A DNA stretch of 64,000 nucleotides, from positions 45,528 to 109,527 of the forward strand of contig CAVVVS010000106.1 of the NCBI GenBank assembly GCA_963751355.1, read 5' to 3'. The DNA is from CAVVVS01 sp963751355 (GTDB taxonomy: Bacteria > Bacteroidota > Ignavibacteria > Ignavibacteriales > Ignavibacteriaceae). Below the pieces are notes generated by a model. The model worked only from the letters and a program-made list of their open reading frames with translations, had not been told where the DNA came from and made no database searches. Positions 34,854 to 43,059 of this stretch are shown here, one piece after another; position 1 is the first letter of the stretch, and every line of letters begins with the position of its first letter. The position numbers and the translations under genes are program-made.

Positions 34854-34869
34854 ATTTGCGAACGCAAAT
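34854..34869. promoter_or_regulatory. 16-bp palindrome upstream of the cox operon
   Basis: ATTTGCGAACGCAAAT: perfect 7-bp arms around AA, ending 26 bases before the coxB ATG. It is a plausible operator for the respiratory operon; it does not match the usual FNR or Rex consensus. Confidence 0.4.
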
Positions 34870-34895
34870 AAAAATATATAGGCTCGAAAAAGATT

Positions 34896-35846
34896 ATGAA
34901 GGATATCCTGCATTTCTTTTCACAATTATTTGCATCGTACTCCCCACAAGCGAACGATATCAACACTTTGTTTTTAAGATATTTAATCTTAGCGGGTTTT
35001 ATTATTGCTTTGGTGGCAGGGCTTGTGATAATTGCGGCAGTGAAATACAATAATAAAAATAAATTCGGAGAACCGAAGCAGGTTTTTGGTAATACGAAAC
35101 TGGAACTTGTTTGGACGATTTTGCCGTTCCTGGCAGTTTCATTTTTCTTCGTTCTTACTGTAAGAGCGATGGATGATATTAATACAAAAATACCTGAAGA
35201 CAAAGAACCGGACATTGTAATAATAGCTCATCAGTGGTGGTGGGATATGCGTTATCCCAAATACCATGTAATCACCGCTAACGAGCTTCATATTCCGGTC
35301 AATTCAAAATTATTAATGAAAGTTGAATCTGCGGATGTTATTCATGATTGGTGGGTGCAGGATTTAGGCAGAAAAATAGATGCTGTTCCCGGGAGATCCA
35401 ATTATACTTGGATTGAAGCTGATAGTATTAGGTCATATGAAGGTGCCTGTAGCGAGTACTGCGGAGCCGAACACGCATGGATGAGAATTAAAGTTGTGGC
35501 ACAATCTGAAGCCGATTTCAAAAAGTGGATTCAGCATCAGCAGCAGACTGCAGTACAACCTACGGATAGTATCGCAATAGCCGGGGAAAAATTTTTCCAG
35601 GAGAATACTTGTTCCAATTGTCATGCAATCGAAGGAACTCAGGCGGATAAACATATTGGCCCCGATCTTACTCACATTGCATCGAGAGAAACAATACTAA
35701 GCGGAATGCTACCGAATACAAAACATAATTTAACCCGGTGGATTACTAATCCGCAAAAAGTAAAACCCGGAGCTCACATGCCCGATTTTCGATTAACCAA
35801 AAACGAGGTAAATGATTTGGTAACTTATTTGGAAGAGTTGAAATGA
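34896..35846 (+). CDS. coxB: Cytochrome c oxidase subunit II with fused cytochrome c (caa3-type)
   Basis: A 316-residue subunit that carries the CuA electron-entry site. Two N-terminal helices (IIALVAGLVIIAAV; WTILPFLAVSFFFVLTV) precede the cupredoxin domain. CuA ligands are complete: an upstream His in DVIHDWWV and C-S-E-Y-C-G-A-E-H-A-W-M. After about residue 225 a cytochrome c domain follows with CSNCH and a distal Met in GAHMPDF, the mark of caa3 oxidases that need no soluble cytochrome. Overlaps coxA by 4 bases (ATGA). Confidence 0.95.
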   Translation: MKDILHFFSQLFASYSPQANDINTLFLRYLILAGFIIALVAGLVIIAAVKYNNKNKFGEPKQVFGNTKLELVWTILPFLAVSFFFVLTVRAMDDINTKIPEDKEPDIVIIAHQWWWDMRYPKYHVITANELHIPVNSKLLMKVESADVIHDWWVQDLGRKIDAVPGRSNYTWIEADSIRSYEGACSEYCGAEHAWMRIKVVAQSEADFKKWIQHQQQTAVQPTDSIAIAGEKFFQENTCSNCHAIEGTQADKHIGPDLTHIASRETILSGMLPNTKHNLTRWITNPQKVKPGAHMPDFRLTKNEVNDLVTYLEELK

Positions 35847-37522
35847 GATTATCTATTCCGGTTCCGGAAGCAAAGGAAGCCTTGCCGGGATTAAAATCCG
35901 AGAACGGTATATTGAATTGGATTTCCACGGTAGATCATAAACTGATTGGAATAATGTATCTGTGGACTTCATTAATATTTCTAGTAATCGGTTTCGCGGA
36001 AGCAATGCTGATGCGAATTCAGCTTATGAAACCAGAAAATCATTTCTTGACTCCGCAAGTGTACAACCAAATTTTTACCATGCACGGAACGACTATGATC
36101 TTCTTAGTGCTTACACCAATGCTGATCGGTTTTGCTACTTATTTTTTACCGCTGATGATTGGTGCAAACGAGATGGCTTATCCAAGATTAAATGCTTTCA
36201 GCTTCTGGATATTCTTTTTTGGCGGATTACTTCTCTACTTTAGTTTTTTTGCAGGCGGTGCACCTAATGTTGGATGGTTCAGTTATGCTCCGTTAAGTGA
36301 AAAATTTTACAGTTCAACACCGGGAGTGAATTATTGGGCGATGAGCATTCTTCTCATGGGCATGGGAACTATAGGAGCGGCTTTGAATTTTGTCGTTACA
36401 ACTTTAACAATGAGGGTGAAAGGATTAAAGCTTACCAGACTTCCGTTGTTTGTGTGGATGGTATTTGTTAACGGATTTCTCATTCTTGGTGCATTTCCCG
36501 TTCTCAACGCGGGTCTTGTTATGATTTTAATTGATAGGCTGCTTAATGCGCATTTCTTTACAACTGCAACCGGAGGCTCCGCCGTTATGTGGCAGCATGT
36601 CTTTTGGACTTTCGGTCACCCGGAGGTATATATCCTCGCACTTCCGGCATTTGCAATAATCTCCGAAGTCATTCCCGTTTTCTCCCGTAAGCCGATTTTT
36701 GGATATGAGTTTGTAGCTTCTTCGACAGTTGCAATTGCACTGCTTTCCTTCGGAGTGTGGGCTCATCATATGTTTGCGGTAGGTCTAGGAACTACCTTCG
36801 ATGCTTTCTTTGCAGCGACAAGTATGCTGATCGCTATACCGACCGGAGTAAAAATATTTAACTGGATTGCCACCATGTGGGGCGGTTCTATCATTTTTAA
36901 AACTGCAATGCTTTTTGCCATGGCATTCCTGGTAGATTTTACCATCGGGGGTTTAAGCGGCGTGGGCTTTGCTATTGTCCCGATAGATTGGAGATTAACA
37001 GATACTTATTTTGTTGTCGCGCATATTCATTATGTTTTTCTCGGCGGATCATTATCTGCCGGTTTTGCAGGAATATATTATTGGTTCCCAAAGATAACCG
37101 GCAAAAGGCTTTCCGAAAAATTAGGCAAATGGAACTTCTGGTTATTTCTCATTGGCTTTAATTGTACTTTTTTTGTTTTCCATATTTTAGGTCTTCTGGG
37201 AATGCCGCGGAGAGTCTTCACCTATCCGAATCTTCCCTATTTAGGCGGATTAAATTTGTTCTCCACGATCAGCGCGGTTGTACTCGGTATTTCCTTTTTC
37301 ATTTTCATATACAATGTCTTTTACAGTCTCAAAAAAGGCGAACCTGCCGGGGATAATCCATGGAACGCATGGACTCTTGAATGGTTAGCTTCGTCTCCCC
37401 CGGCTCAAAAAAATTTTGAAACAGTACCTTTAATCAGAAGCAGACGGCCTTTATGGGATTTAAATCATCCTGAAGACCCGGACTGGAAACGTAAGAATAA
37501 ATCCGGTAAAAAAAATGAATAA
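35843..37522 (+). CDS. coxA: Cytochrome c oxidase subunit I
   Basis: A 559-residue, about 12-helix haem-copper oxidase core carrying haem a and the haem a3-CuB site of oxygen reduction and proton pumping. Conserved segments: MHGTTMIFLV (haem a His), WQHVFWTFGHPEVYI (CuB His and cross-linked Tyr), HHMFAVG (CuB His pair), and the haem-ligand stretch DTYFVVAHIHYVFLGG. The C-terminus faces the cytoplasm (WTLEWLASSPP, the A-family tail). It overlaps coxC by 8 bases. Confidence 0.97.
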   Translation: MRLSIPVPEAKEALPGLKSENGILNWISTVDHKLIGIMYLWTSLIFLVIGFAEAMLMRIQLMKPENHFLTPQVYNQIFTMHGTTMIFLVLTPMLIGFATYFLPLMIGANEMAYPRLNAFSFWIFFFGGLLLYFSFFAGGAPNVGWFSYAPLSEKFYSSTPGVNYWAMSILLMGMGTIGAALNFVVTTLTMRVKGLKLTRLPLFVWMVFVNGFLILGAFPVLNAGLVMILIDRLLNAHFFTTATGGSAVMWQHVFWTFGHPEVYILALPAFAIISEVIPVFSRKPIFGYEFVASSTVAIALLSFGVWAHHMFAVGLGTTFDAFFAATSMLIAIPTGVKIFNWIATMWGGSIIFKTAMLFAMAFLVDFTIGGLSGVGFAIVPIDWRLTDTYFVVAHIHYVFLGGSLSAGFAGIYYWFPKITGKRLSEKLGKWNFWLFLIGFNCTFFVFHILGLLGMPRRVFTYPNLPYLGGLNLFSTISAVVLGISFFIFIYNVFYSLKKGEPAGDNPWNAWTLEWLASSPPAQKNFETVPLIRSRRPLWDLNHPEDPDWKRKNKSGKKNE

Positions 37523-38066
37523 GAATAAAATAATGATGATATTTTTTGTTGCATCCGAAGCATTCTTTTTTCTTGCTTTGATAATTTCGTATGCTTATTA
37601 CAGTCATCCGGGCGGCTCACTCGCTGCTTCGGCTAAATATCTCGATTATAAAAAAACGTCTATTTTCACCTTCTTCTTAATTTCAAGCAGTGTAACCATG
37701 GAAATAGCCGGTTCTAAACTAAGAAAAGGAAAGCGCAAACCAATGCTGATAATGCTGCTTACTACGATAATTCTCGGAGCAGTATTTCTATTCGGACAGG
37801 GTTCGGAATATGCAAGACTGATTGGAGTAAATGTCACTATTAGTAAAAATGTTTTTGGTTCCGCATTCTTTACTTTAACCGGTTTCCACGGACTGCATGT
37901 TTTAATTGGATTAGTAGTTCTCTCAATCTTATTCGGAATGTTATACTCGGGTAAATTTAAAAAGGTTGAAAAAACTGCATTTGAATCGATTACGGTTTAC
38001 TGGCATTTTGTGGATGCTGTTTGGATTGTTGTTTTTAGTGTAGTTTATCTTGGAGCGATATTATGA
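37515..38066 (+). CDS. coxC: Cytochrome c oxidase subunit III
   Basis: A 183-residue five-helix subunit, short form. The signature FHGLHVLIGLVVLSI lies near residue 120, and the C-terminal ITVYWHFVDAVWIVVFSVVY is the family's conserved end. It is tightly packed between coxA and ctaG (8 and 4 base overlaps). Confidence 0.93.
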   Translation: MNKNKIMMIFFVASEAFFFLALIISYAYYSHPGGSLAASAKYLDYKKTSIFTFFLISSSVTMEIAGSKLRKGKRKPMLIMLLTTIILGAVFLFGQGSEYARLIGVNVTISKNVFGSAFFTLTGFHGLHVLIGLVVLSILFGMLYSGKFKKVEKTAFESITVYWHFVDAVWIVVFSVVYLGAIL

Positions 38067-38956
38067 CAACTATTGAATTATTTACATCATATTGGAATCT
38101 GGATATTATTGCAATTATCATTGCCGCGGCATTAGTAATCTTTCATTATGTGACAAACGGGAAATCCTTTAATAAAAAAAGTTTTTTGTTCCTGGGCGGA
38201 ATAACATTATATCTCATTGCAACCTGTTCGGCTATAAGTTACCTCGGCGACTATTATTTATTCAGCGCCCACATGATTAAGGATATAATCATATTGCTAA
38301 TAGTTCCTCCATTGCTGGTAAGTTCAACCAATCCTGATTTTTTGAAAAAATTTCTCAATAATACCAAATCCGGAAAAGTAAAAAGAACGTTACTGCATCC
38401 AGTAACAGCATGGATTTTAGGAGTAGGCTCAATGTGGTTATGGAATACTCCTAAAATGTTTTTCTTATTAGCACAATCACCTTTTCTGAAGATAGTTCAG
38501 ATGATATCCCTGCTGGTATTCGGAATAATTTTTATTTACCCGGTTTTTACTCCAGTTAACTATCGTCGCCTGCAGCCGCTTCAAAGTGCTCTTTATCTGT
38601 TTACCGCATGCGTTGGCTGTACTGTTTTAGGCATTTTAATAACTTTTGCACCAGCATTCATTTATACACCCTACCCTGGCGGACATGTTTTCTGGTGCTG
38701 CGCAATAAATACTGCAGTTCCGGCAGGATCCATTTACTCGGGCGGCAGCAATCCAGCCGTACTTGATTTAATTCAAAGCAACTGGGGAATTACAGACGTG
38801 ATTGATCAGCAAATGGCAGGACTTATTATGTGGATCCCGGCATGCTTTGTTTACCTGACAAACATTATGATTTCTATAAGTAAGTGGTACAAATTATCTG
38901 AAAGTGAACCGGTTGTTAACCCAAAACTGGCAGCACATAAATTAGATTTATCTTGA
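38063..38956 (+). CDS. ctaG: CtaG-type cytochrome c oxidase assembly factor (caa3 CtaG)
   Basis: A 297-residue, seven- or eight-helix membrane protein of the COG3336 family that aids maturation of caa3-type oxidases (distinct from the Cox11-like CtaG). Landmarks: SAHMIKDIIILLIVPPLLV near residue 75, HPVTAWILGVGSMWLWNTPKM and a C-terminal DQQMAGLIMWIPACFVY. Placed after coxC, as usual for caa3 operons. Confidence 0.88.
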   Translation: MTTIELFTSYWNLDIIAIIIAAALVIFHYVTNGKSFNKKSFLFLGGITLYLIATCSAISYLGDYYLFSAHMIKDIIILLIVPPLLVSSTNPDFLKKFLNNTKSGKVKRTLLHPVTAWILGVGSMWLWNTPKMFFLLAQSPFLKIVQMISLLVFGIIFIYPVFTPVNYRRLQPLQSALYLFTACVGCTVLGILITFAPAFIYTPYPGGHVFWCCAINTAVPAGSIYSGGSNPAVLDLIQSNWGITDVIDQQMAGLIMWIPACFVYLTNIMISISKWYKLSESEPVVNPKLAAHKLDLS

Positions 38957-38976
38957 TATTGAAACGGAGACTAATG

Positions 38977-39195
38977 ATGGATGAAACAAAATTTAAACAA
39001 ATCGCCAAAGATTATGAACTAAATCCCGCATTACCGGAAAAATTACCTGCCCCCTCTTTTTGGCCTGTAACATTAGCTTTCGGAGTAATATTTTTCTTCT
39101 GGGGATTTATAACTTCACTCATTATTTCCGGCGTGGGACTTGTCGTCATGGGCTTTGCTATTGCAGGATGGATAGGAGACATGAATAATGAATGA
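38977..39195 (+). CDS. Small cytochrome c oxidase subunit IV-like membrane protein
   Basis: Start ATG 38977 is favoured because GGAG lies 7 bases upstream (another ATG at 38974 is adjacent), giving 72 residues. Two short hydrophobic segments (FWPVTLAFGVIFFFWGF; SGVGLVVMGFAIAGWI) fit the small accessory subunit of bacterial oxidases. It overlaps the Rieske gene by 8 bases. The family is inferred from size, topology and position. Confidence 0.75.
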   Translation: MDETKFKQIAKDYELNPALPEKLPAPSFWPVTLAFGVIFFFWGFITSLIISGVGLVVMGFAIAGWIGDMNNE

Positions 39196-39697
39196 GCAGG
39201 AAGTATTTCAGAAAACAAGTAACCGCAGGAAATTTATTGTAAAAATGCTTTCTCTGTTCGGGAGTTTAGTTGCATTGTTGATCTCTGTTCCCATAATAGG
39301 AGCATTCGTCGCTCCAATGTATAGGAAAAAATCTAAGGATTGGAGACCTGTCGGAAAAGTGGAAAGTTTTAAAGTTGGTTCCACGGTTCTCGTAAAATTC
39401 AAGAACACTTCCCCGCTTCCCTGGTCCGGTGTAACTTCACAAACTGCTTCCTGGTTAAGGCGGGTTTCGGATGATCAATTTATCGCGTTTTCCGTAAACT
39501 GTGCTCATCTCGGATGCCCGGTAAGGTGGATTCCATCTTCACAATTATTTTTATGTCCTTGCCACGGAGGTGTTTACAATAAGGACGGCTCTTATGCTTC
39601 CGGTCCGCCGCCGCATGGTTTAAGCCGCTATCCGGTAAGGATCAGAAATAATCAAGTTGAAATTCTCTCAAGTCCAATTCCAATCACTACAATTTAA
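39188..39697 (+). CDS. qcrA: Rieske 2Fe-2S protein of the bc-type complex
   Basis: A 169-residue membrane-anchored Rieske protein. The N-terminus carries a twin-arginine-type signal anchor (SNRRKFIVK then VALLISVPIIGAFVAP). Cluster ligands are complete: CAHLGC and CPCHGG with SGPPPHGL after. It passes electrons from quinol to the cytochrome c domain. It precedes the cytochrome b gene by 12 bases. Confidence 0.94.
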   Translation: MNEQEVFQKTSNRRKFIVKMLSLFGSLVALLISVPIIGAFVAPMYRKKSKDWRPVGKVESFKVGSTVLVKFKNTSPLPWSGVTSQTASWLRRVSDDQFIAFSVNCAHLGCPVRWIPSSQLFLCPCHGGVYNKDGSYASGPPPHGLSRYPVRIRNNQVEILSSPIPITTI

Positions 39698-39709
39698 AAA
39701 GGATGTTAG

Positions 39710-41101
39710 ATGAATAGATTACGAAAGATTTGGGCCTGGATTGATGATAGAACCGGACTTTCGGAATTTTTAAAACCATTAGCTAAACATTTAGTTCCGC
39801 CGGATTCTAGATGGACTTATGTTTTCGGTAGTGCAACATTATTTGTTTTTATTCTACAGGTTATCACGGGAGTGGGATTATCATTGTTATATCAGCCTAC
39901 TTCTGAAACTGCTTATGCTTCATTGAAATTTATAACCAACCAGGTTCCGCTGGGAGCAATTCTTCGGGGAATTCATTATTACGGTGCTTCCGCCATGATA
40001 ATCTTAGTCGGTATTCATATGATCCGGGTTTACATTTATGCGGCGTACAAATATCCCCGGGAAATGAGCTGGATTTCCGGAGTGCTGTTACTTGCTCTTA
40101 CGGTTGGAATGGGATTTACAGGACAACTACTTCGCTGGGACAGCAATGGTGTTTGGTCTTCAATCGTAGGCGCAGAACAAGCCGGAAGAGTACCGTTCAT
40201 TGGAAAGTGGCTGGCTCATTTTATACTCGCAGGCGGAACTCTAGGCGGCGCTACGTTAAGCAGATTCTTTGCTATTCATGTTTTTCTAATTCCGGCATTA
40301 TTATTCGGATTGATAGGCTTGCATCTCTTTCTTGTAATTCGAAACGGGATCTCAGAACCTCCGAAAGCTGGCCGCCGTGTTGAACCTAAAAGATACCGCG
40401 AATGGTACAAATCCATGCTGAAGAAAAAAGGTGTACCGTTCTGGCCTGATGCCGCATGGAGAGATATGGCATTCGGGTTAGTTGTTGTTGTTGTAATTTT
40501 AATTTTAGCGGTTTTTGTGGGACCACCTAAAATCGGTACTCCTCCGAATCCTGCAAACATTAATTCTAATCCTAGACCTGATTGGTATCTTCTCTGGATC
40601 TTTGCTTTGTTTGCTTTAATGCCTAGGGGAATTGAATCTTTTATGATTGCCTTTGGACCATTAATTGCCGGATTTATTTTAATCATGCTGCCTCTGATTT
40701 TTAACAAGGGTGAGCGCAGTCCATGGAGACGTCCCTGGTCTATCGGGATTGTCATTTTTATTTTAACCATGATAGGCACATTCTGGTATGAAGGAGTTAA
40801 ATCGCCGTGGTCGCCGGATTTTAACGCGAAGCCACTTAAAGCCGAGGTAATAGGTAATGTGAGTCCCGATGCAATGGCCGGAGCAGATTTATTCTTCAAA
40901 AAAGGCTGCTTGTATTGTCACTCAATTTCAGGAGACGGCGGGCACAGAGGGCCGGACCTAACTAAAGTCGCTGACAGATTAACAAAAGACGAAATGACTA
41001 TAAGGATCGTCAACGGCGGAGGCAATATGCCTGCTTTCGGCGGCTCTTTAACTAAAGATGAATTGAAAAAAATATTAGCTTTCTTGAATACAAGGAAGTA
41101 A
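39710..41101 (+). CDS. qcrB: Cytochrome b of the bc-type complex with fused C-terminal cytochrome c
   Basis: A 463-residue protein. The N-terminal eight-helix cytochrome b has haem His pairs in LRGIHYYGASAMI with VGIHMIRVYIYA, and in SRFFAIHVFLIPALL with GLIGLHLFLV. The subunit IV half continues (PDPW-like motif diverged to PRPDWYLLWIFALFAL). After about residue 380 a cytochrome c domain follows with CLYCH and a distal Met in GNMPAFGG. The fusion supplies the c1-like haem, since no separate c1 gene is present. Last gene of the operon. Confidence 0.93.
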   Translation: MNRLRKIWAWIDDRTGLSEFLKPLAKHLVPPDSRWTYVFGSATLFVFILQVITGVGLSLLYQPTSETAYASLKFITNQVPLGAILRGIHYYGASAMIILVGIHMIRVYIYAAYKYPREMSWISGVLLLALTVGMGFTGQLLRWDSNGVWSSIVGAEQAGRVPFIGKWLAHFILAGGTLGGATLSRFFAIHVFLIPALLFGLIGLHLFLVIRNGISEPPKAGRRVEPKRYREWYKSMLKKKGVPFWPDAAWRDMAFGLVVVVVILILAVFVGPPKIGTPPNPANINSNPRPDWYLLWIFALFALMPRGIESFMIAFGPLIAGFILIMLPLIFNKGERSPWRRPWSIGIVIFILTMIGTFWYEGVKSPWSPDFNAKPLKAEVIGNVSPDAMAGADLFFKKGCLYCHSISGDGGHRGPDLTKVADRLTKDEMTIRIVNGGGNMPAFGGSLTKDELKKILAFLNTRK

Positions 41102-41118
41102 TAAATTTTCAAATTTAC

Positions 41119-42206
41119 TTTATCGGAAAATCCGGTTGCTTCAATTTTCATTGCCATTGAGATTCCGGTTTTCGCAGAGTGACATTTTTAGTTTTATTTT
41201 CTCATGAGTTCAACATGACAAACTATGTCATTCCGGGCTTGACCCGGAATCTCATGCGATTTAACTATCGGAAAATCCGGTAGGTTCGATTTTCTTTGCT
41301 ATTGAGATTCTGGCTTTCGACAGATTGACATTTTTAGTTTTGTTTTTCCATGAGCTCAAAATTACACAATTTGTCATTCCGAACTTGATTCGGAATCTCA
41401 CGCGATTTAACTATCAGAAAATCCGGTAGGTTCAATTTTCATTGCCATTGATATTCTGGCTTTCGCCAGAATGACATTTTTAATTTTATCCATCTATGAG
41501 TTCAACATTGCAAACTTTGTCATTCCGAACTTGATTCGGAATCTCACGCGGTTTAATTATCGAAATATCCGGTTGGTTCAATTTTCTTTGCCATTAAGAT
41601 TCCGGTTTTTGCTAGGATGGAAATTTTAGTTTTATACATCTATGAGCTTAACATTGCAAACTTTGTCATACCGAACTTGATTCGGAATCTCAAGCGGTTT
41701 GACTATCAGAAGATCTGGTTGTTTCGATTTTCACTGCCATTGAGATTCCGGTTCTCGCTAGAATGACGTTTTTAGTTTAATTCATCTATGAGTTCATCAT
41801 TGCAAACTTTGTCATTCCGAACTTGATTCGGAATCTCACGCGATTTAACTATTGGGAAATTCGGATGCTTCAATTTTCATTGCCATTGAGATTCCGGTTC
41901 TCGCCAGAATGACGTTTTTAGTTTAATTCATCTATGAGTTCATCATTGCAAACTTTGTCATTCCGAACTTGATTCGGAATCTCACGCGATTTAACTATTG
42001 GGAAATTCGGATGCTTCAATTTTTTTTGCCATTGAGATTCCGGTTCTCGCCAGAATGATGTTTTTAGTTTAATTCATCTATGAGTTCATCATTACAAACT
42101 TTGTCATTCCGAACTTGATTCGGAATCTCACGCGGTTTAATTATCGAAATATCCGGTTGTTTCAATTTTCGTTGCTATTAAGATTCCGGTTATCAACAGA
42201 TTGACG
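41119..42206. repeat. Tandem array of 146-bp palindromic units (about 7.5 copies)
   Basis: The box GTCATTCCG (one copy GTCATACCG) begins at 41227, 41373, 41519, 41665, 41811, 41957 and 42103, exactly 146 bases apart each time. Each unit contains the palindrome ATTCCGAACTTGATTCGGAAT-like hairpin (GGGCTTGACCCGG in the first) and a second half GAGATTCCGG...AATGAC that can pair with GTCATTC...AATCTC. Units at 41811 and 41957 are nearly identical, hinting at recent duplication. There is no ORF of coding character and no transposase. It is a REP-like intergenic array just after the respiratory operon. Confidence 0.92.
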
Positions 42207-42351
42207 GTTAACTATATTTTTCGGAATCAACGAAATACTCAAAAAAAAGATTAAACTCACAACTTCTTTACTCAAATCTTTTTTGAAATTATCTTTATTT
42301 TCATATTAAATTTATCAACAACAATTTTATCCTTTACAATTAAAAAATAAT

Positions 42352-42843
42352 ATGAAAATCAGAACAGCAAAAGAAACAGACTGGGCAGAGATTATACAAA
42401 TTTATAATCACGCGGTTGATGAAAAATTTTGTACTGCCGATACCGAGCATGTTACAATTGACTTGAAAAATGATTGGCTGAATGAGCATTCGGAAGATTC
42501 ATATCCCATATTTGTCTCGGAAATTAATGATAAGGTAACCGGATGGTGCAGTTTGAGTCCATACCGCACAGGCAGGAAGGCTTTACGCTCGGTAGCAGAA
42601 ATAAGTTATTATATTCACAAGAATTTTCGCAGAAAAGGTATAGCAAAAAAACTTTTTGAATATACGTTAACTATTGCGCCATCTTTAGGTTTTAATAATC
42701 TAATTGCAATATTGTTAGATAAAAACGAAGCAAGTATAAATCTTCTCGAAAAATACGGCTTTGAAAAATGGGGACATCTGCCGCTGATTGCGGATTTCGG
42801 TACTGAAAAATGCGGTCAGTTTATTTACGGCAGGAAAATTTAA
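42352..42843 (+). CDS. GNAT family N-acetyltransferase (phosphinothricin-acetyltransferase-like)
   Basis: A 163-residue acetyl-CoA-dependent transferase. It starts MKIRTAKETDWAEIIQIYN, as in Pat-type GNATs, with the acetyl-CoA motif HKNFRRKGIAKKLFEY near residues 88-103 and EKYGFEKWGHLPL near the end. Likely a small amine or amino-acid acetyltransferase; the substrate is unknown. Monocistronic. Confidence 0.88.
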   Translation: MKIRTAKETDWAEIIQIYNHAVDEKFCTADTEHVTIDLKNDWLNEHSEDSYPIFVSEINDKVTGWCSLSPYRTGRKALRSVAEISYYIHKNFRRKGIAKKLFEYTLTIAPSLGFNNLIAILLDKNEASINLLEKYGFEKWGHLPLIADFGTEKCGQFIYGRKI

Positions 42844-43059
42844 TTTTTACATATTAAAAGCCTTTACAAATTTCTATCTCGATACTTCTATAATTCGTGT
42901 TAATTAACACAGAAATTCATTAACAACCTGGATAATTTTATCCATCTCTTTATAGGCAAATTTGTCGAAAAGTATAATTACAAAAATGTTATTGCGATAG
43001 ATGAAATTAAATTGTTGAATTACTTACTTGATTGCTTAATTCATTATACGGAGGATATT

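Noticed and set aside
41119..42206. CRISPR array
   Set aside because: The whole 146-bp unit repeats, without unique spacers or nearby cas genes.
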